A stretch of 60,000 nucleotides of DNA from Branchiostoma floridae (GCF_000003815.2 NC_049981.1:25295875-25355874); one strand, 5' to 3'; positions 25,385 to 39,575 are shown, counted from the stretch's first letter. Notes: generated by a model not told the origin, from the letters alone. Numbers and translations are program-made.

Positions 25385-26777
25385 GGAGTATATGGTCATG
25401 TCGAAGACCATATACAAGAAGATGTGTACTGGGACATGTTTCAAATGTCTAATTGGCATATACTTCTAATGTCTATTGTTTTTGTTTCGAAGGTATATAA
25501 GTTGGGGGTATGATTTAAATCTCTTTTGTGTTATAGTTAGAAAACGTTGAATGTCTATCGGGACATGGTTCGAATCTCTTTTGAGATGTGGTTCGAAAGT
25601 ACGTGTATTTGAAAATAGTTGAAATATATTTCAGTATAGCCAAAAATGCTTTACAGCTGGTAGTAACATTTTAGATGTTTGCGTTTATTCTAAACCCGTC
25701 AATAGGCTGTGATGAATTTTGTTGTGAAAGTGGCTGTTTGCGATGCCGAACATCTAAGTTACAAATATTCGATATGCGTGTTCAATCATACCCCTAGCGG
25801 AGGGCACTAGTGCCATGTCACTCAGCTATGAACGTCTGTACCACATTTCGTATACATTATGGGTTTTGGAGAACAGACATTCAAAGGCTTTGCCGGTTTA
25901 AAGTAACTCTTTTTAATATGTAGAGTGAACATGGCCAACACAAGAAGAACACATCAAGACGACCTATAACGACCCTCGATGTCAGCGCTAAGACTTCTCA
26001 TTGTGATCTCATCTTCGTGACAATGCCACTTTGTGAAGCTGCAGTGTACCAGCTTGCTGAAGCCTTGGAAGCTATCCCCCAATGGCGTTAACTGGTAAAC
26101 CCGTATTCTATCGGACAGACCTTGACCTATGGCCTATCCTATCGCCCCACCATGCCCTCTGCCCTCCTTTCCTTCCTCCAGACATGTTTCCATACCCTGT
26201 ACAGATGACCTTGTACCCAATAGAAGTGCTGTAAGCTTTTATTGGCACAGTAGCAGATGATCCCGCCTGTAATACCAGGGTCAGACTTGCTGAAATGCCG
26301 ACATTCCGAGCTCAGGCTAAACGCCGATCGATAAGTAGGGTTTCTTCCGTCAGGCCAGTTTCCCTACACATTCTTCGCCTCCTGTATGAAGCGATTGTGC
26401 TACAATAACCCACTAAAAGAGTGCCGGCAATGAGATAAGCGTATTAGCTCCGGGTAAAAGCTACGGCGCGTTTATCACCGTAATCCACCCTATAAAGCCT
26501 CTTTGTATGATAAATCGTTGATATTGAGATAACCTACTTTGTATGCCGTCCATATCGGAAGTGACGGGACCGTCCTGTGGCAAACCTCAGACAGTCCTCT
26601 ACAATCAATGATGTCTCTGACTCTGGGACCGTTCGTGACTATCAATGTTTTATCGTAAACGAATTATTTTCGTAGGCACATGTAATAATATCAAGTTTTA
26701 TTGCAAATTCTTGCCCTTGGGCTAATTGCAGGTAACATAAAAGATTCAAACAGTGTAAAATACAATATCACAAGTGT

Positions 26778-27060
26778 CTACTCTAGTCTAAAACTAGTAA
26801 AAGCTAACTCTAGATCCTGGGTTATTGGGTTCGACTCCTTTTTCGAAGACAGTGGAAGACGAAAGATCCCACCTTTTCTATTATGTGTGGGTATTGTGAT
26901 GTTAAGGAGAAGAGTTTTCTTTTTGTCATTGAATGTGAGGAAGTTTGGGTGGGATTTGATGACATCTTTGAACAGCTCTTTTCTTTCTTGATTATAATTA
27001 TTACCTCTTATAAAATGTCTCAATCGATGTCTGGTCTGTAATTTTTTTCGTCGGTTTTCC
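26778..27060 (-). pseudogene. Possible second LINE relic, minus strand
   Basis: A minus-strand frame reads NNYNQERKELFKDVIKSHPN and FLTFNDKKKTLLLN. This resembles the cysteine/histidine-rich C-terminal segment of some non-LTR polyproteins (Y-N-x-E-R-x-x-L-F motif), but the zinc ligands are not visible. Short and weak. Confidence 0.35.
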
Positions 27061-27426
27061 TGGTATTTCTGAAAAGTGAATGAATTTTGTTACTTTTACT
27101 AGTTTCGTGATTGCCTTGTTGAATACAGTCTGTATATTACGCGAACCCTTTAGCTGTAAGCGAGGTAATACTCGGCTGCAGTTCTTAAATGATACCGAAT
27201 AAGAATAATAGTAAAATATGCGTGATCAGAAAGTCTGTTTAGCTAATTATAACGACATAAGCAAAACAAAACGGCCCGTAAGCGCCTGCATGTCAGAAGG
27301 CACTGCATATTTCAAAAGACTCAAATATATATCTAGATGTAGCAACTCTCACAATGAAAAAATGGTTAATACATAAAATGTTGAATTTGTTATTAGACAC
27401 AATGCTGAAACCCACGATTAACCCTT

Positions 27427-28060
27427 TCATTCATTGGCCTCCGTCCGTCTAAAGAGACGGTGGGTTTTGGTCATGGTCGATCTTCTTTGGTGGCTGAACA
27501 TGCCGATTCTGGAGTGACAGTCTCTGCCGCATTCTGCACATATGAAGGTGTTTGTGATGGTAGAGGCTGTCTTCTGACGACGCTGGTCTCTGAGTTGGGA
27601 TCTGACAGCGTCAGCTTCCTTCACCCCTGCTTTTACAGTCTGTCTCCATGCTGATCGACCAGTTGCTGTTTCTTTCCAAGAGTCTACGTCGATGTTGGCG
27701 GGTAACATCTCTTGCACACATCTCTGTATCTCAGGTGTGGGCGACCAGTTGGACGTGAACCGCACTCAAGCTGACCATACAGGAGATCCTTCGGAATACA
27801 CCCTTTCCCCATACGGCGAACATGTCCCAGATATCTCAGGCGGCGTTCACTGATCATTGCAAATAAGGTCCTGGAGTTGGACCTCTCAAGAACATCAGTG
27901 TTGATGACCTTGTCCTGCCATTTGATTCCTAGTATCCGGCGAAGGCACCGCATGTGAAATGCATTGAGCTTTGCTTCTTGTTTGGTTAAACCTACCTGAT
28001 TAACCCTACCTGATTGTAAAATGACATTTGTAGATTGTAGTAGTGCGAAAGTCACTGTAC
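27427..28060 (-). pseudogene. Degenerate non-LTR retrotransposon, C-terminal part of ORF2, frameshifted
   Basis: Minus strand. One frame carries KLNAFHMRCLRRILGIKWQD, ...SERRLRYLGHVRRMGKG and YGQLECGSRPTGRPHLRYRD. The next frame continues with NIDVDSWKETATGRSAWRQT and FICAECGRDCHSRIGMFSHQ, a zinc-finger-like end. Both blocks belong to the region after the reverse transcriptase in a common animal non-LTR element. The switch of frame near 27712 marks a one-base frameshift, so the copy is dead. The 5' part, including the catalytic domain, is absent. Confidence 0.75.
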
Positions 28061-28969
28061 CTCTTGTTCTTAACCAGGATGGCACCGATGCTATTGCCAT
28101 GGAGTGTTCTAGGAAGGCAATCAACACACAGTCTGAAGAAAATTCACAATATAGATCTGACCTTGGACGATTTTGATGGACAACCCCAGACTAGACTCAT
28201 CTCGTCAATACACAAGGTTGTAGATTTTCAGGAGTGTATCAGGCTGCACCTGTGAAGTTTTCTGCACAGCATGGTTCTGTTCTTACCAGCCGATAAACAG
28301 TTCCACTCCTTACAAGAACGGTCGATATGGGCGCCAACGTGCATGAGACCAAGAAGGGAGGGGGAGGAAACTGGTATTCTTCAATAATGGTTTCTTGATA
28401 CAACAAAGGCACTAGGAATTTCGTAAGGTTTTCAACATCTGTAAACACGCAAAGTAAATGCAAATTGTTTTAAGCACATTATCATCATATGAGATTTCAC
28501 TTCCGTTTCACTATAGTTTTGTTTTAGAATTATAACATTAGCATTAACAGTAAACGGTCTTGAATGTATTAACCAGTATTTGAGCACTGTAAATGGTCGA
28601 CTCTTCTAAAATATTGGAATTTACCGGGGTCCGATGTATGAACGTATTGATGTATTACTCCTGGTCAAAGGTAGTAAGACGACAGAAGTAACGCCACTGT
28701 AATAAAAATGAAGGATGATATTCAGGTCTACATTATATGATCTCTAAAGCAGTTTCACGTCTGCTCCTCCACCCATCAGTGTCGATGTCCCACTGCGAGG
28801 CGGCAGGATTACCCTAATGTTACCGACTAATGGTTCAGTACGGCTGCGGGCCCACCCACGTGCACAGGCGGGTGTGATAACGGGGAAGGCGGTGATCTAT
28901 GGGTTGGTCTTCTGTCATGTTTTCTGTGTAGCGTTCAGATGCAGGTCAAGAATAATATCACGATTCATA

Positions 28970-29140
28970 AAGTAACGTTGCTCATGTGCATCGAAATTCA
29001 TTGTGGGTAACATGTCAAAGGTGAAAGCCTCTCCATCGGTCGCAAGGTTTGCAAAACAATGCCCATGCGCGGGTTTCTTGGGGTGTCTTAGAGACTTCAC
29101 TTTGACATATCTCTCACGAATTGTGAACCTCATACAAAGT
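28970..29140. mobile_element. Diverged foldback related to the element at 46223
   Basis: Contains TTCATTGTGGGTAACATGTC and CAAAGGTGAAAG, matching the left arm at 46240, and a diverged inverse counterpart (ACTTCACTTTGACATAT...GAATTGTGAACC). Arm identity is lower than at 46223, so it is an older copy. Confidence 0.5.
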
Positions 29141-29634
29141 GTGTGGAGAGTGAGTGGTGGCCAATTTTGTGATACTTAAAAATGTGCCAGTGAAACTAGG
29201 TAACGTTACATACGGATCTTCTGTTCTTATCTTATAGTCTGACATATTACGTTACCTCTTCTGTTGAAGGGTTATTCGTTTGTTGGATGGTATATTTATA
29301 CAATTGAAACTTGGCCACCTGTACTATTGACCACCGGTGCTCCGTTTGACTGTTTTATGATTGACGTCATCATGAATGGTGACCATCTTTGTCAAGTTCA
29401 ATGAATGTGTCGTCGAAAATCACAGTTGTTTTTTTCAAGTGGCTATACATCCGGATAAAATTAAATGTAGTTTGATATGTCTTCATCTAATGCGCTACAG
29501 GATGAGTGATATCAGCAATAAAAATCACGAGGGCTGTTAACGTTACGCTTTTAAAACTCCAACTCGAAGGAGATTGGGCAGTGATCCAGGTTGCTGGTGG
29601 CAACATCCAAATCAAATCCGTGATTTTGATATCT

Positions 29635-29735
29635 AAGTCGAGTCCGCCATGTTGAAAATATAGTCGAGTCCGCCATGTTGAAATTCGAGTCGGTTGACCA
29701 TGTTGCCATTCGACTCGTCCGCCATGTTGATCTCT
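29635..29735. repeat. Short tandem units with GCCATGTTG
   Basis: GAGTCCGCCATGTTGAAA occurs twice, with two variants (GGTTGACCATGTTGCC, CGTCCGCCATGTTGAT), at about 26-bp spacing. The core CGCCAT resembles YY1-type sites. Function unknown. Confidence 0.5.
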
Positions 29736-30070
29736 AGCTTGTCCCCATGCACACACACGCTCCACAGAATGGTGCGATGGGCAGCTGTAAGCCACAGCTG
29801 ATGGACAGATTTGCCACGGCCTGCAGAGTTCGGGTCACGCGGAATATGAATGACGTGAAAACCGGAGGTTCGCTGCTCCAGTAGCTCCTTGGAGGACGGG
29901 GAGTTTGTGATCCTGTCTTTCTTACTTACGAATGGCTTCTGGCCAATATGAAAGATAAGAAGCAGCAGAGTACTCTTATTCCTCTGCGTACAGTAGTACT
30001 AGCCGTGGCATCGATGCTTTCTGACCAAGATGAATCGATAACAGGATATGCAATAAAGCAGGCTAGAGTA

Positions 30071-30109
30071 CTTTGCCTCTAACTGTATAATTAGAATTTA
30101 GAGGCAAAG
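30071..30109. repeat. Small hairpin, 12-bp perfect arms
   Basis: CTTTGCCTCTAA (30071-30082) pairs with TTAGAGGCAAAG (30098-30109) around a 15-nt loop. Isolated, with no poly-T, so not an obvious terminator or RNA gene. Confidence 0.4.
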
Positions 30110-33100
30110 AAATCGCTATATGGCTGGCTTTCGTGCTCTTGCTTTGGTTTTCCTATTTACAGAAGTTGACATTTAGGAAAAAGGCAACGTATTGTAGATG
30201 CTATAGAATGATTGACTTATGTGAGTAGGTCTTCGCTACGTAGTCGTCTCTGCCTTTGTACATGTACATGTAGTTTGGCTGTTCTTTTTGTCCGTAGAAA
30301 TCTATGGTCTTTTTAAAACCTTCATTTCTGATTGCAAAAACTCTATGGTCTTAGGGTTTATTTTTGCAAGGGATGAGAATCAAGAATATTGCAGTAACTT
30401 CCGAGTTCAGTTACCCCTGATTCGGAGTAAGGGCTTTAATGCAAGCCATTTCTGTTTAAGATATTAGTCCCATGGCTACTTGCGTATGCCGTCGCCACTC
30501 CGCATACCAAAGCAGATCTAGACTCGTATTTGGGGCCGATGCCTTGAGGCTGTCATTTGTATGACCTGCATTCTTGCCATCCCTAGGTCAGGTCATCTGT
30601 ATCTTTGGGAAAGCGTTTCTCTGTTCCGGAAACATGGTCGATAATGTAGACGGAGTTGAAGTATTCAAACGGTGCTAACGTTGTTCTATTATGTAATATA
30701 ATCAGTCAGGGGAATACGAATGTACATGTCAATAAGAGGTGATGTTTGGTATAATTGTAACTTCTTGGCCTTTGGATAAGGTTGACAAATTGTTATTTAG
30801 AGCGATTGTTTGCCTTCAGAATAACATTGGCATGGTTCCATGTGTTAAGTGGTGTTGTCTATCTGCTGCCGTTTTGAAATTCTCGTACAACCAGACTATG
30901 GTTTTTACTACATTCATTGTTCACCGTGTCTTGCGGAGAAAGGAAAATGCACTGCATACAGTTGCACTTGCCGAATAGGGTAGTAAGCTCTCAGAAAACT
31001 AGAGCTACCTTTGCTCGTTTTTTCTCAATAAACTTAATAAAGGAGAGATTTCATAGATGACCTGCTCTTTCTACCAGTGCAATTGAATGGGGTTCATGCG
31101 AGTAAGTAAGATGAAATGGACCTCGAATTTTCTCTCCGAGATAAAGTCTGCAGTAAGCCCTGTAGCTATTAGCAAAGCAACATAGACTAGCGTGGATTAG
31201 GTGTAGTGTGTCTGTATGATAGGTTAGTGCTTTAGCCTATAGGGTTTTCAGTTTTCACTCCATTTCAGGAAACATCAACGGCTAGTGAGTCAATTATGCA
31301 CAGAGTTTCACTAGATATTACATCGTGCGTTCAGGATCACTGTAGGGTCTTCGTATCCTCAGAGCAGAGTTTGCGGTCAAACAACTTTGCTTGGAGACTA
31401 GGCTCCGCACTTCTCATTGGTTTTTTGTGGAGGCGCGCGTCTTAGGACCATTGAATTGCCATCGAGGACAGTAAATTTACGAAACGTACGAAATAGTTGT
31501 AGCAAGGATGACCTAGTCAAATCAAAGTTCAATTACTTATCTAAATACAATTATTAGGCACGCCTTAAAGCATGCGAAAAGGTTATGTTTAATCGTGAAA
31601 GTGTGTTTTACATATGCTCATATTTCGTGTAATGTGTATTTATTTGCTCACTTTGTCATAGAATGCACCAGATGTATGAATGTATCATAAAAATTCTTGG
31701 CCACAATGCCTTTGACATGTTTTATTACGTTGCTACTCAAACCATAGCCCCACATGTCGATGCATCTCTTTAAAAACAAATGAACAAAGTTCAACACACG
31801 GGCAGGTTTTAATAAGACAGTGCAACGTTCATTTAAGTCAAATAAAACATGTCACGAATAAAGTTACAATTCAGATAATCTATAGGCTGCGAAACTTGCA
31901 AAATGAATGATAAAAGACTATTCACCGAGACGGTGATAGAATCTGCCTGTCCGATCTGGGAGGGTTGCCAAGAACGTGCCGCAGTGAGACGATGGAGTAG
32001 GTAAACCCTTGGATGATTTCTGACGGCTTCGTGGGCTCCCATATGGTTCGTGTATAAATCTTCCCACCCGTTTCCAAATTACTCGTCAGAAAGGATAGGC
32101 GCAATTTCACGCGAACAGAATGAATTACTGGCATTGCCGGTAGAATGAGCAGTCTATTTTCAGCAATGGCGCACTGATAGTGAATACATGCCTTCGTGAA
32201 GGCCATTTATCAGGTGAACATGTAGCGAAGACACTCCGAGTCACTAACATATCGAAATGTAAAATCGTTGGCTCCCAGGGGCTTTCTGCAATATTCTTCC
32301 GTCTGCGAAGCGCTATCAGAATACGGTTCCTTCTACCAGAAGTAGTATCACTTGAGGAGAAAGGCTTTTCAGACTTATCAATGCCACTTCTCTAGAAAAG
32401 CCTGTCAAAATTCTGATGCATAGACGGTATCTTTGTTCATCACAGAGGTATTCTACGCAGTGTCGCGGGACAAAATTCAATATTTGTGATACACATTGCA
32501 AAGCATAACATTGATAACCTTTGCCATTAAAAATACTGCATTTCCAAGCTCCACTTCACATCGTAACGTCACCAACAAGTCGTGATGGCTTCTAAAGAAC
32601 CTACTAGCAAAGGGGGATATACACATTTCCTTTCGTTAAAGACAGCAGGCAACTTGTTGCATTCTATATACAGTTGGAGACTAATGACGATTGAGTTTCG
32701 AGTTTCTACCACAATAGTTCTTTTGACGAAGTTGCACTTTCATTCCTCAGCTGCTCTAACGAGCATAGAAAACCAATAAATTCTAACATTTAATTTCTGT
32801 ACTTTGTTTTACAACCTTGTTAAAGCTTTAACGTTGCCATCAAGTCAATTTAATGGCAATCTTAAGAGCGTGTCAGGCAAAACATAATCCATACCTTTAC
32901 ATGCAATCCAATCTAGCAGCTGCTTCTATGTCTGCCCAAACTGAAAAAGGCCACAATTACTTCATTACATGGAGGGCATCCGCGCACGAGAACGCGTCGG
33001 CTTTCGTACATTATGTTTTTAGAATGTTTGAGACTATGAAATGAATCGTATAAATCTGCTGTAAAATGAGCAAAAATATATGCCTTAAATTTTAACAAAT

Positions 33101-35999
33101 TAGAAAACGAATGCTGTAGAGCCAAGTCTTCCAAACTCAAAAATGATATGAAAGAGCAAAGATAAAGAATTGATTGTTTCGTTCCTGACCACTTACATTT
33201 ACAATGAAGGCGACTTGTTTAAAATTCAATTCTAGTTTCTCAAACTCTCGCTTCAGTTTAATGCTGTACCAAGAGAATGTCGTCTGTATACATATAATGA
33301 AATCAGAACGGCTTGTAAGATACCTCAGAAAGGCATAGAGGTCCCTGAGGACCAATGTAATCGTAGAAATGACTTGTCGTTAGGCTTATCGCATTATTTC
33401 ATTATGTTTCTGGGATTAAAACAAGGTGTCTCCTTGTCCCCTGGGTCCCACGTAATGGGTTCCTGCTGCAACTGTTCATTAACTCGAACATTTCCCCGCC
33501 AAAGATTGTATATAATCTACAGAAATAAAGGCCCTGTTCCAGCTGCGCTGAGGCAGCATTAGCGGGATGTTGTAATTACCACAGCTTGATTAATTCTTTT
33601 GTGGTAAGTATTATCGAACAGTGTTTAATTTAGGTCGTCTCTATTGAGTTCTGTTGAGACGGAACGATGTAGTCTATACAAAAGCGGATATCTATAGAAA
33701 AAACTGCAGGTATCAATTTTTTCTTGGCCCAGATAAATCTTACAGATAAGACATGGCCGGCTGTTAGTCTAAGATGCCATTGAACGTCCTGCTAACTGGA
33801 TTTTACATATAGGAGACAATATTGGGGGTATAGCCAATAACAATGGTGTCTTGTTTGCATGGAAAACTTTTTTTATTATGATATCCTTTTGTCACGATAA
33901 GAAGCTGTCTGCTTGATCCGCTACAGTTGATTATTCTCCTATAACGTTACGTTTGAAATCCCGCTACGTCAGACGCATTGGGGCGAAAATAGTCCAAACC
34001 AAGCCGTTGAAGACATTCATCACTGGTGCACACCATTGTACTTCAACTGGCATACATTTGCAGGAGATTTGCTGGAATCCAGTGACATGATCATTGACGT
34101 TAGACAAATCAAGCCTTTGTGGGTATGTAGACGGATATATTTATTTTTCGTAAGTTGTTAGTAAAGGATTTTCAAAGATTGGTGCCTACCTGAGACGTGT
34201 GAGAGTTTAACTACTCAGGTAAACACAAATAAAGGTTGAACCGGGACGCGGGACGGTATCAACTTTCAAGCACATTTGAGCCATTGCTTACGTCACACTT
34301 CTGTAAGGTCATGGGTCCTTACCAATGGAGTCAGCCAGTACCGAAGGAAGCTAGGAATGTGATCGAAACTTCGATGAGTCAGTTCCCTGTGTTGGAAGAC
34401 AAACCACCTGTTCTGTAGAAACGACAATTACTGAACACATGAATTATGCATCTATTCAGCTTGACATAAGGCCTGGAAGGTACTTAGCCATGTAATTTAC
34501 CAGTGAACAGCTTGTATGAAGACCATATGATGCCAACCTGTCTCCATAGATGATCATAGATGTCCCATAAACCCTGTGATTTGTAGTGAACTTGCCTCGG
34601 GCTGGCCCTGGTGGCTCTCTGTTTATTACGTCCATCTCGTTTGTCTGTCAGAGCCAGGTGAATCATGGCTCTCGTGCCAGTCCGAATTTCATGCAAGCCT
34701 GCGGACGTAATTGACAATATACGTGCATCCTTGTCATACCAATCTGAAGAAAGCCGCCCAATTGCTGATCTAGGCAGTTCAAAAAGGATTTATAATCCCG
34801 AAGAAAATCATCCAATAGGAGCTCAAAATCCACTGTCACTATGAAACCAGTCATCACATCACGCCTCCAACACCACCAACAGATAGTTCTCAGTCCCACA
34901 ATAATTGGTCCCTACGGGCACATATGCATAACTCAACAGAATTAGGATGTTCCTAATCCTTTTGACTTTTGAACTGTTAGTTATATAGCCTCTAGTTGCC
35001 TGACTAGTGAAAGAGTTGCCAGAAAGTTGATTTCGTCAGGCAACTCTATATCTGCATCAGTCTGGACCGTTTAGATAATGAGCGCGACGTGCGACCACTT
35101 GGCCATAAAATACTGCGTCATCTAACATTATCTTCAAACTTTCTCCCCAAAGGCAAACTCCACCAAGCGACGAAACAGATAATGAGAACTGACAAGGCCT
35201 TCGTTTCATCGTCACTTGGTATCCCCCTGTAATAACGTACTCATTATTGCTTTTCCTATCCACTGTGATTAAATGGCAAACTTGATATTTCATGGAAAAT
35301 TGTTTAAGTTCACAAAAGTTTTGCAGCCAGTTTTGATAAATGCCAAACTCACAAATTTGCTGTCATCTTCAAGTTATCATATTGATCTTGGCACCCCGTT
35401 GTAATTGTGTGACAGTGTCATTCGACCAATTTTAAAAGGGCAGATTTAGGCGTGTTTCTGTTTACTGCAGCTGATAATGTCGATCTTCGCCGTCCTCGTC
35501 GGTCAGAACGGCGGGACCCCGGTCCTGACGCACGGTTGGACTCAGCAGTAGGACCGAGTCAGCAGTATAGGCCTCTTCAGTATGACTAGCCCGAATGCTA
35601 AGGACACGTGATCTTACGGAAGTGTGGCTTGAGCAATGAGACCGTCCCCGGTCCCAAATTTTACCGTGTACGTGTGCACGGAAAAAACGTAGTTATTACC
35701 TCGTTCTGAATCCATCTGCACCGGTCCATGTGGGTGTTTTGGCAATGCAATTTTGAACACGTGCTGATAGGTTCGCGCTGTCCATACCGTTTTTTTTTGG
35801 GGGGGGGGGGCTCCCTAGGATTTCTACATCTTCATTGTGGCAATTGTGTGCATGTTAGTTGTTCATTCGCAGTGTGCCTTGATCTGTTGTGACCATTCAC
35901 ATTAGTCTATCAGAATGGGTGATCAAGTCTAGTTTACTTGTAGGGATTTGATTTCTACTCTACTGGTTTAAGATTCATTTAGGATGACAGGTGGAATTC

Positions 36000-36569
36000 A
36001 AATTTGAGTTCGTCATGTTTAGTTTAAAGTATTCGCAGTCCAAAATGTGCGCTTTTCAACGCTGGCAGAATTTTCTTCATGACAAGGCCAAGCCACATGA
36101 CATCAAACAAATATTCATAGCAATTATTCATATGGCATGACCTTGTCAACTGTAGACGTTACGAGTCTTACGCGGTGATTACACATCAATTGTACATCAT
36201 GGAATGGCGGTGCTGGGGGCAGTTTTTATAATTATGGTGTGCTCTAAGGCATCATCATCAGACGGCGCATGCATATCTGTCATACATGATGTCTATAGAA
36301 ATGATATGAGGTCAACAAAGGTTGAGCTGTCAATTTTATCTGCCAGCTGCAGGAGGTCGTCGCAGATATTGTCTTTGATTCGACTAAGAATGATGTAACG
36401 TTACATGTAATTGTAATGAGTATGTCCTTGACTGTAACCTGTAATCTGTATTCTCCACCCCACCCAGCCATTACCAACTGGGAGGTGTTAATAATTATAA
36501 GTCCTGGTAAACTATCTACGAGTCAGCACCGATGATACATATGTACATGTATAAGAAGTTTCACGATTC
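36000..36569. other. Non-coding stretch
   Basis: AT-rich sequence with no frame, repeat or RNA gene that I recognise. Confidence 0.4.
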
Positions 36570-37050
36570 TACGTACACTCGTCCATTTTTTTTCGAGTTC
36601 GAGGCATTTACTCTTCTTCAAGAAAATAGTTTCGATAACACCCCTCATCTATCCCTAGGCAAAATAAGTGCACGATATTGAGCTAGAATTTCAGACGCTT
36701 TACTTTCCTTCTTTAAGATTCAAATCCAGTGCACCTGCTGTATTCTTCTTCAAAGACAGCTTCGATTGGAACACTACCTTATCTTGCCCCAGCCGACTTA
36801 GTGTGCGATATTGGATAAGAGGCTCAAATAACCGTAGATTGTGTTTCCCTTGCGTGTAAGCACTCGTCCCTCTTCTACTCGACGTCAACATATCTAGGTG
36901 TATCTTCTTCAAGGCCAGACTCGATCGAAACCCCTCTCATCTATCCTGAGCCAAATTGTAGTCTACGATATATATTGCGCAAAAGACATCAGCGAGTTGT
37001 AGCCTCTGCCTGCCCTGCTTGTATAACCGCTCGTCCTTGTGATTAGAGTG
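36570..37050. repeat. Diverged tandem repeat, ~150-bp unit, three copies
   Basis: Anchors recur in order: CACTCGTCC / CGCTCGTCC (36577, 36861, 37031), CTTCTTCAA (36612, 36745, 36903), CCTCATCTATCC / CTTATCTTGCC and (A/G)CGATAT. Unit spacing is about 130-160 bp. No coding seen. Confidence 0.5.
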
Positions 37051-37059
37051 CAGTAAAGT

Positions 37060-39214
37060 TCTGGTGCGTGCTCGCGCAGTCTACACGACTAATGGAAGAG
37101 TTACGATTCGCTGCTCCAGTGTTGACCCTTCTCCGCTCCGGAATAACAATGAAGACTTATCCACGAAGGTCACGACAGGCTGTGCGAGGGCTAACTACTG
37201 ATAACGATACCAATATCCAGGGTCACCTGCAAGGTTCCTTATCCTTCACGCTCGTCTCAAGGAGAAAGAGTGGAAGAACTTCAGAAGACATACCAACAAC
37301 GTTACTTCTGAAGAAAATATAGTGTCCAACATGTGGGGATCTTTAAGAATCGTCTCAATGAAATATTGTCGAAATGTCGACCATTAAAATTGTCTCAAGT
37401 TCAGCCCATTAAGGGGAAGGTAGACAATTTTCCCACCATCTTTACGAACCCTCTTAGGAAAAGATCGACAATTTTCAAATTAATCTTTTAGGATCATGTT
37501 TTAGATCGTTCTGAAACGTCTCAATAAAAGAGACTTGAAATATTCTGCCTGATGGTCACAACTACTCAGTTATATTCGTTCCGAAGACAAAATTGACAGG
37601 TCTTAACTCGCGAGAGTATTGTGTTGTTCAAAGATTGCATGGCACATGAAGACAAGGTGGATTTGAGAAAAGGGCTTGTGCTCGCCAAAGAATAACAACA
37701 ATAACTCGACATTTTACTTGTCATTCTATTTGCTCTTCTCGACCTGTGCTAGCGAATCCCCCGAGACAGCTACTTTAAGTGCACACGCCATGTTGTTGGC
37801 AACATTACCAGAGTGGGTATCCAAGATTATCAATAAGACGGCCACAATGTGGGGGTGGGATTTGAACCCCTAACCTTGCTGTGCAGCACCTGTATTACTA
37901 ATCATTACGCTTCTACGCGTTGCACTATCTCTCTAATGGGTACCATGTTATTCACAGCAATAGTCGGTTCATAAACAGCCATCCGGAGGAATAGCAAACA
38001 GAAATCCCTTATGTCCCCTAACCATGCAAGACCTTCATCATTGCACGTTATCTTGCATACAGACAACCACAGATTGCAAGTGCCAGTGGTGATTGCATTA
38101 GTATGGAGATAAACCACACAAGCGGAAACCAATATCCACTTATTGTATCGTTTGTGCACATGAGTTAAGTGGATGTCTGTTTGTTGTCGGGTGTTCGTGC
38201 TCCTGAAGTTGGCAATTTTGCAACTTCCCAGATAAGAGTTTCTAGTAGTATTTTAGAACTGTGGATGTTTTTGCAGCATATTGAAAAGAACCATATTTTT
38301 GACACACTTAAGAGGGGTTTCTTTTAATACGTGTGTTTTGGAGTTACATGACGGGTATTTAGCAAGCTGAGTTTATCACATGATGCCTTGTTTATAGTCT
38401 AGTTCAGTAGATATTTGGACCAGTCCGTGTTGTTAGAAACATTGCATTTAGTCCGAAATTCTAGTCACGTTTGACGACACCGCGCCAGATGCTGGAAGTA
38501 GATACGCCTGTTTAGTCAGGTACAAAGGAAACATAAGGATTTCTTGAGGGATGCTTATTATCCAAAAGAGTGGCCTCTACTTGTCTGGATTAAGTAAACG
38601 TTATATGGAATACTGGTGGTATGTACCTAGAAACGGTATGGACTGGATATGAGGAGTTGCCATACTATTACAAAGACTTACACAACCCAGCTTCCCGACT
38701 CCAGGGCCAGCACACACAAACCCCAACAATGCCATCCACCCCTTATTATTCCCTGTGTTGAAGATTCCACGGCTGCCCATCAGGAACTCAAGAGCTATAG
38801 TTACTTTTCTTGGAGGCCCTAGAGCCGACGGCCTGGCCTGTGGAGGCTCTGTAGACAGTCTTTCATTCCATTTCTGTGGAATGAGCTGTTGTGAACGGCA
38901 GAGCCCCCAGGGAAGAGGCATCCCGCACGTGTGGTCTATTGTGATAAGAAAATAGGAGGAAGCAGGGTGTCGAGCAATTCAAAAGAAAAAGGATTTTCCT
39001 GGAATTCTTCCGTTAATCATGATTTACATGTAAATGCAAAACCCATGTCAAGGTCGTACAATCGAACAACTCAAATATACATGCGCACACTGTTCTGACG
39101 GAAAGAGGAATAGCACTTTGGAAATAGTTGGCTCAAAGGGCTTAGTGTGTAAAGTGAGTCTTTGAAGGAATATACATCATGAGCGCACGGCGAGTTCTTA
39201 ATGTTTAAGGGGAT
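37060..39214. other. Sequence upstream of exon 2, nothing recognised but the SINE relic
   Basis: No exon seen. A minus-strand frame at 38601-38921 is long but matches nothing I know. The tRNA-like relic at 37838-37945 is the only feature. Confidence 0.4.
37838..37945 (-). mobile_element. tRNA-derived SINE or tRNA pseudogene, minus strand
   Basis: The minus strand gives GAGATAGTGCAACGCGTAGA (A-box-like TAGTGCAACG) and GGTTAGGGGTTCAAATCCCA (B-box GGTTCAAATCC) with roughly tRNA spacing. The stems do not pair well, so this is not a functional tRNA. Confidence 0.45.
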
Positions 39215-39335
39215 TTACTTTCGCGGTAGGGAAAATGGAGTGTTCGCGGTGGTTTGAAGTTCGCATTTGAAACCAAGGGGTTAGTCGGGCAGAAGAAGTT
39301 TCGCGGTGGCTAAACGTTCGCGGCGAAGAGGTCAC
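39215..39335. repeat. TTCGCGGT-rich short repeat upstream of exon 2
   Basis: Four copies of TTCGCGG(T/C) at about 39229, 39243, 39299 and 39317, in AT-rich surroundings, ending 240 bp before exon 2. Looks like a dispersed invertebrate repeat with palindromic character. No promoter features. Confidence 0.4.
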
Positions 39336-39575
39336 GATGAAAACTGCTAACATAAAACCACTTTCTTTTTTATAGTAGTTAAAAAAGATCGAGGAATTTT
39401 AAAGCAACTTACATTTAAAACATACACCATCTATGTTGTGGCGCTGGCCTTGGTACTGAAATAGTTGATGCTTTATACAGCACAAGGATATACATCATTT
39501 GCCTAATACGTATACGTGTTGTATGCATTATTTGTAACATTGAAGTAAAATATTGTTGTTTTTGTGTTTCTGTAG

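Larger units (their letters stand above)
20187..26700. other. Presumptive intron 1 or intergenic, part 3
   Basis: No exon recognised. ATG|GTACGC at about 21879 and ATGGCTCAGCAG|GTAAGT near 21910 are donor-like. The latter is a strong donor match that could belong to an unrecognised first exon. The TATAACC cluster and the TGAT repeat also lie here. Confidence 0.4.
28130..35999. other. Presumptive intron 1 or intergenic, part 4
   Basis: Holds the foldback at 28970, a run of three to four GTCCGCCATGTTGA-like units at 29640-29730, the hairpin at 30071 and a T/G homopolymer pair near 35790-35812. No gene recognised. Confidence 0.4.

Noticed and set aside
37838-37945. tRNA gene on the minus strand
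   Set aside because: A- and B-box-like blocks are present but the cloverleaf stems do not pair; called a SINE relic.
38601-38921. 106-aa minus-strand frame
   Set aside because: No recognisable family, no splice context, and the other strand is partly open as well.
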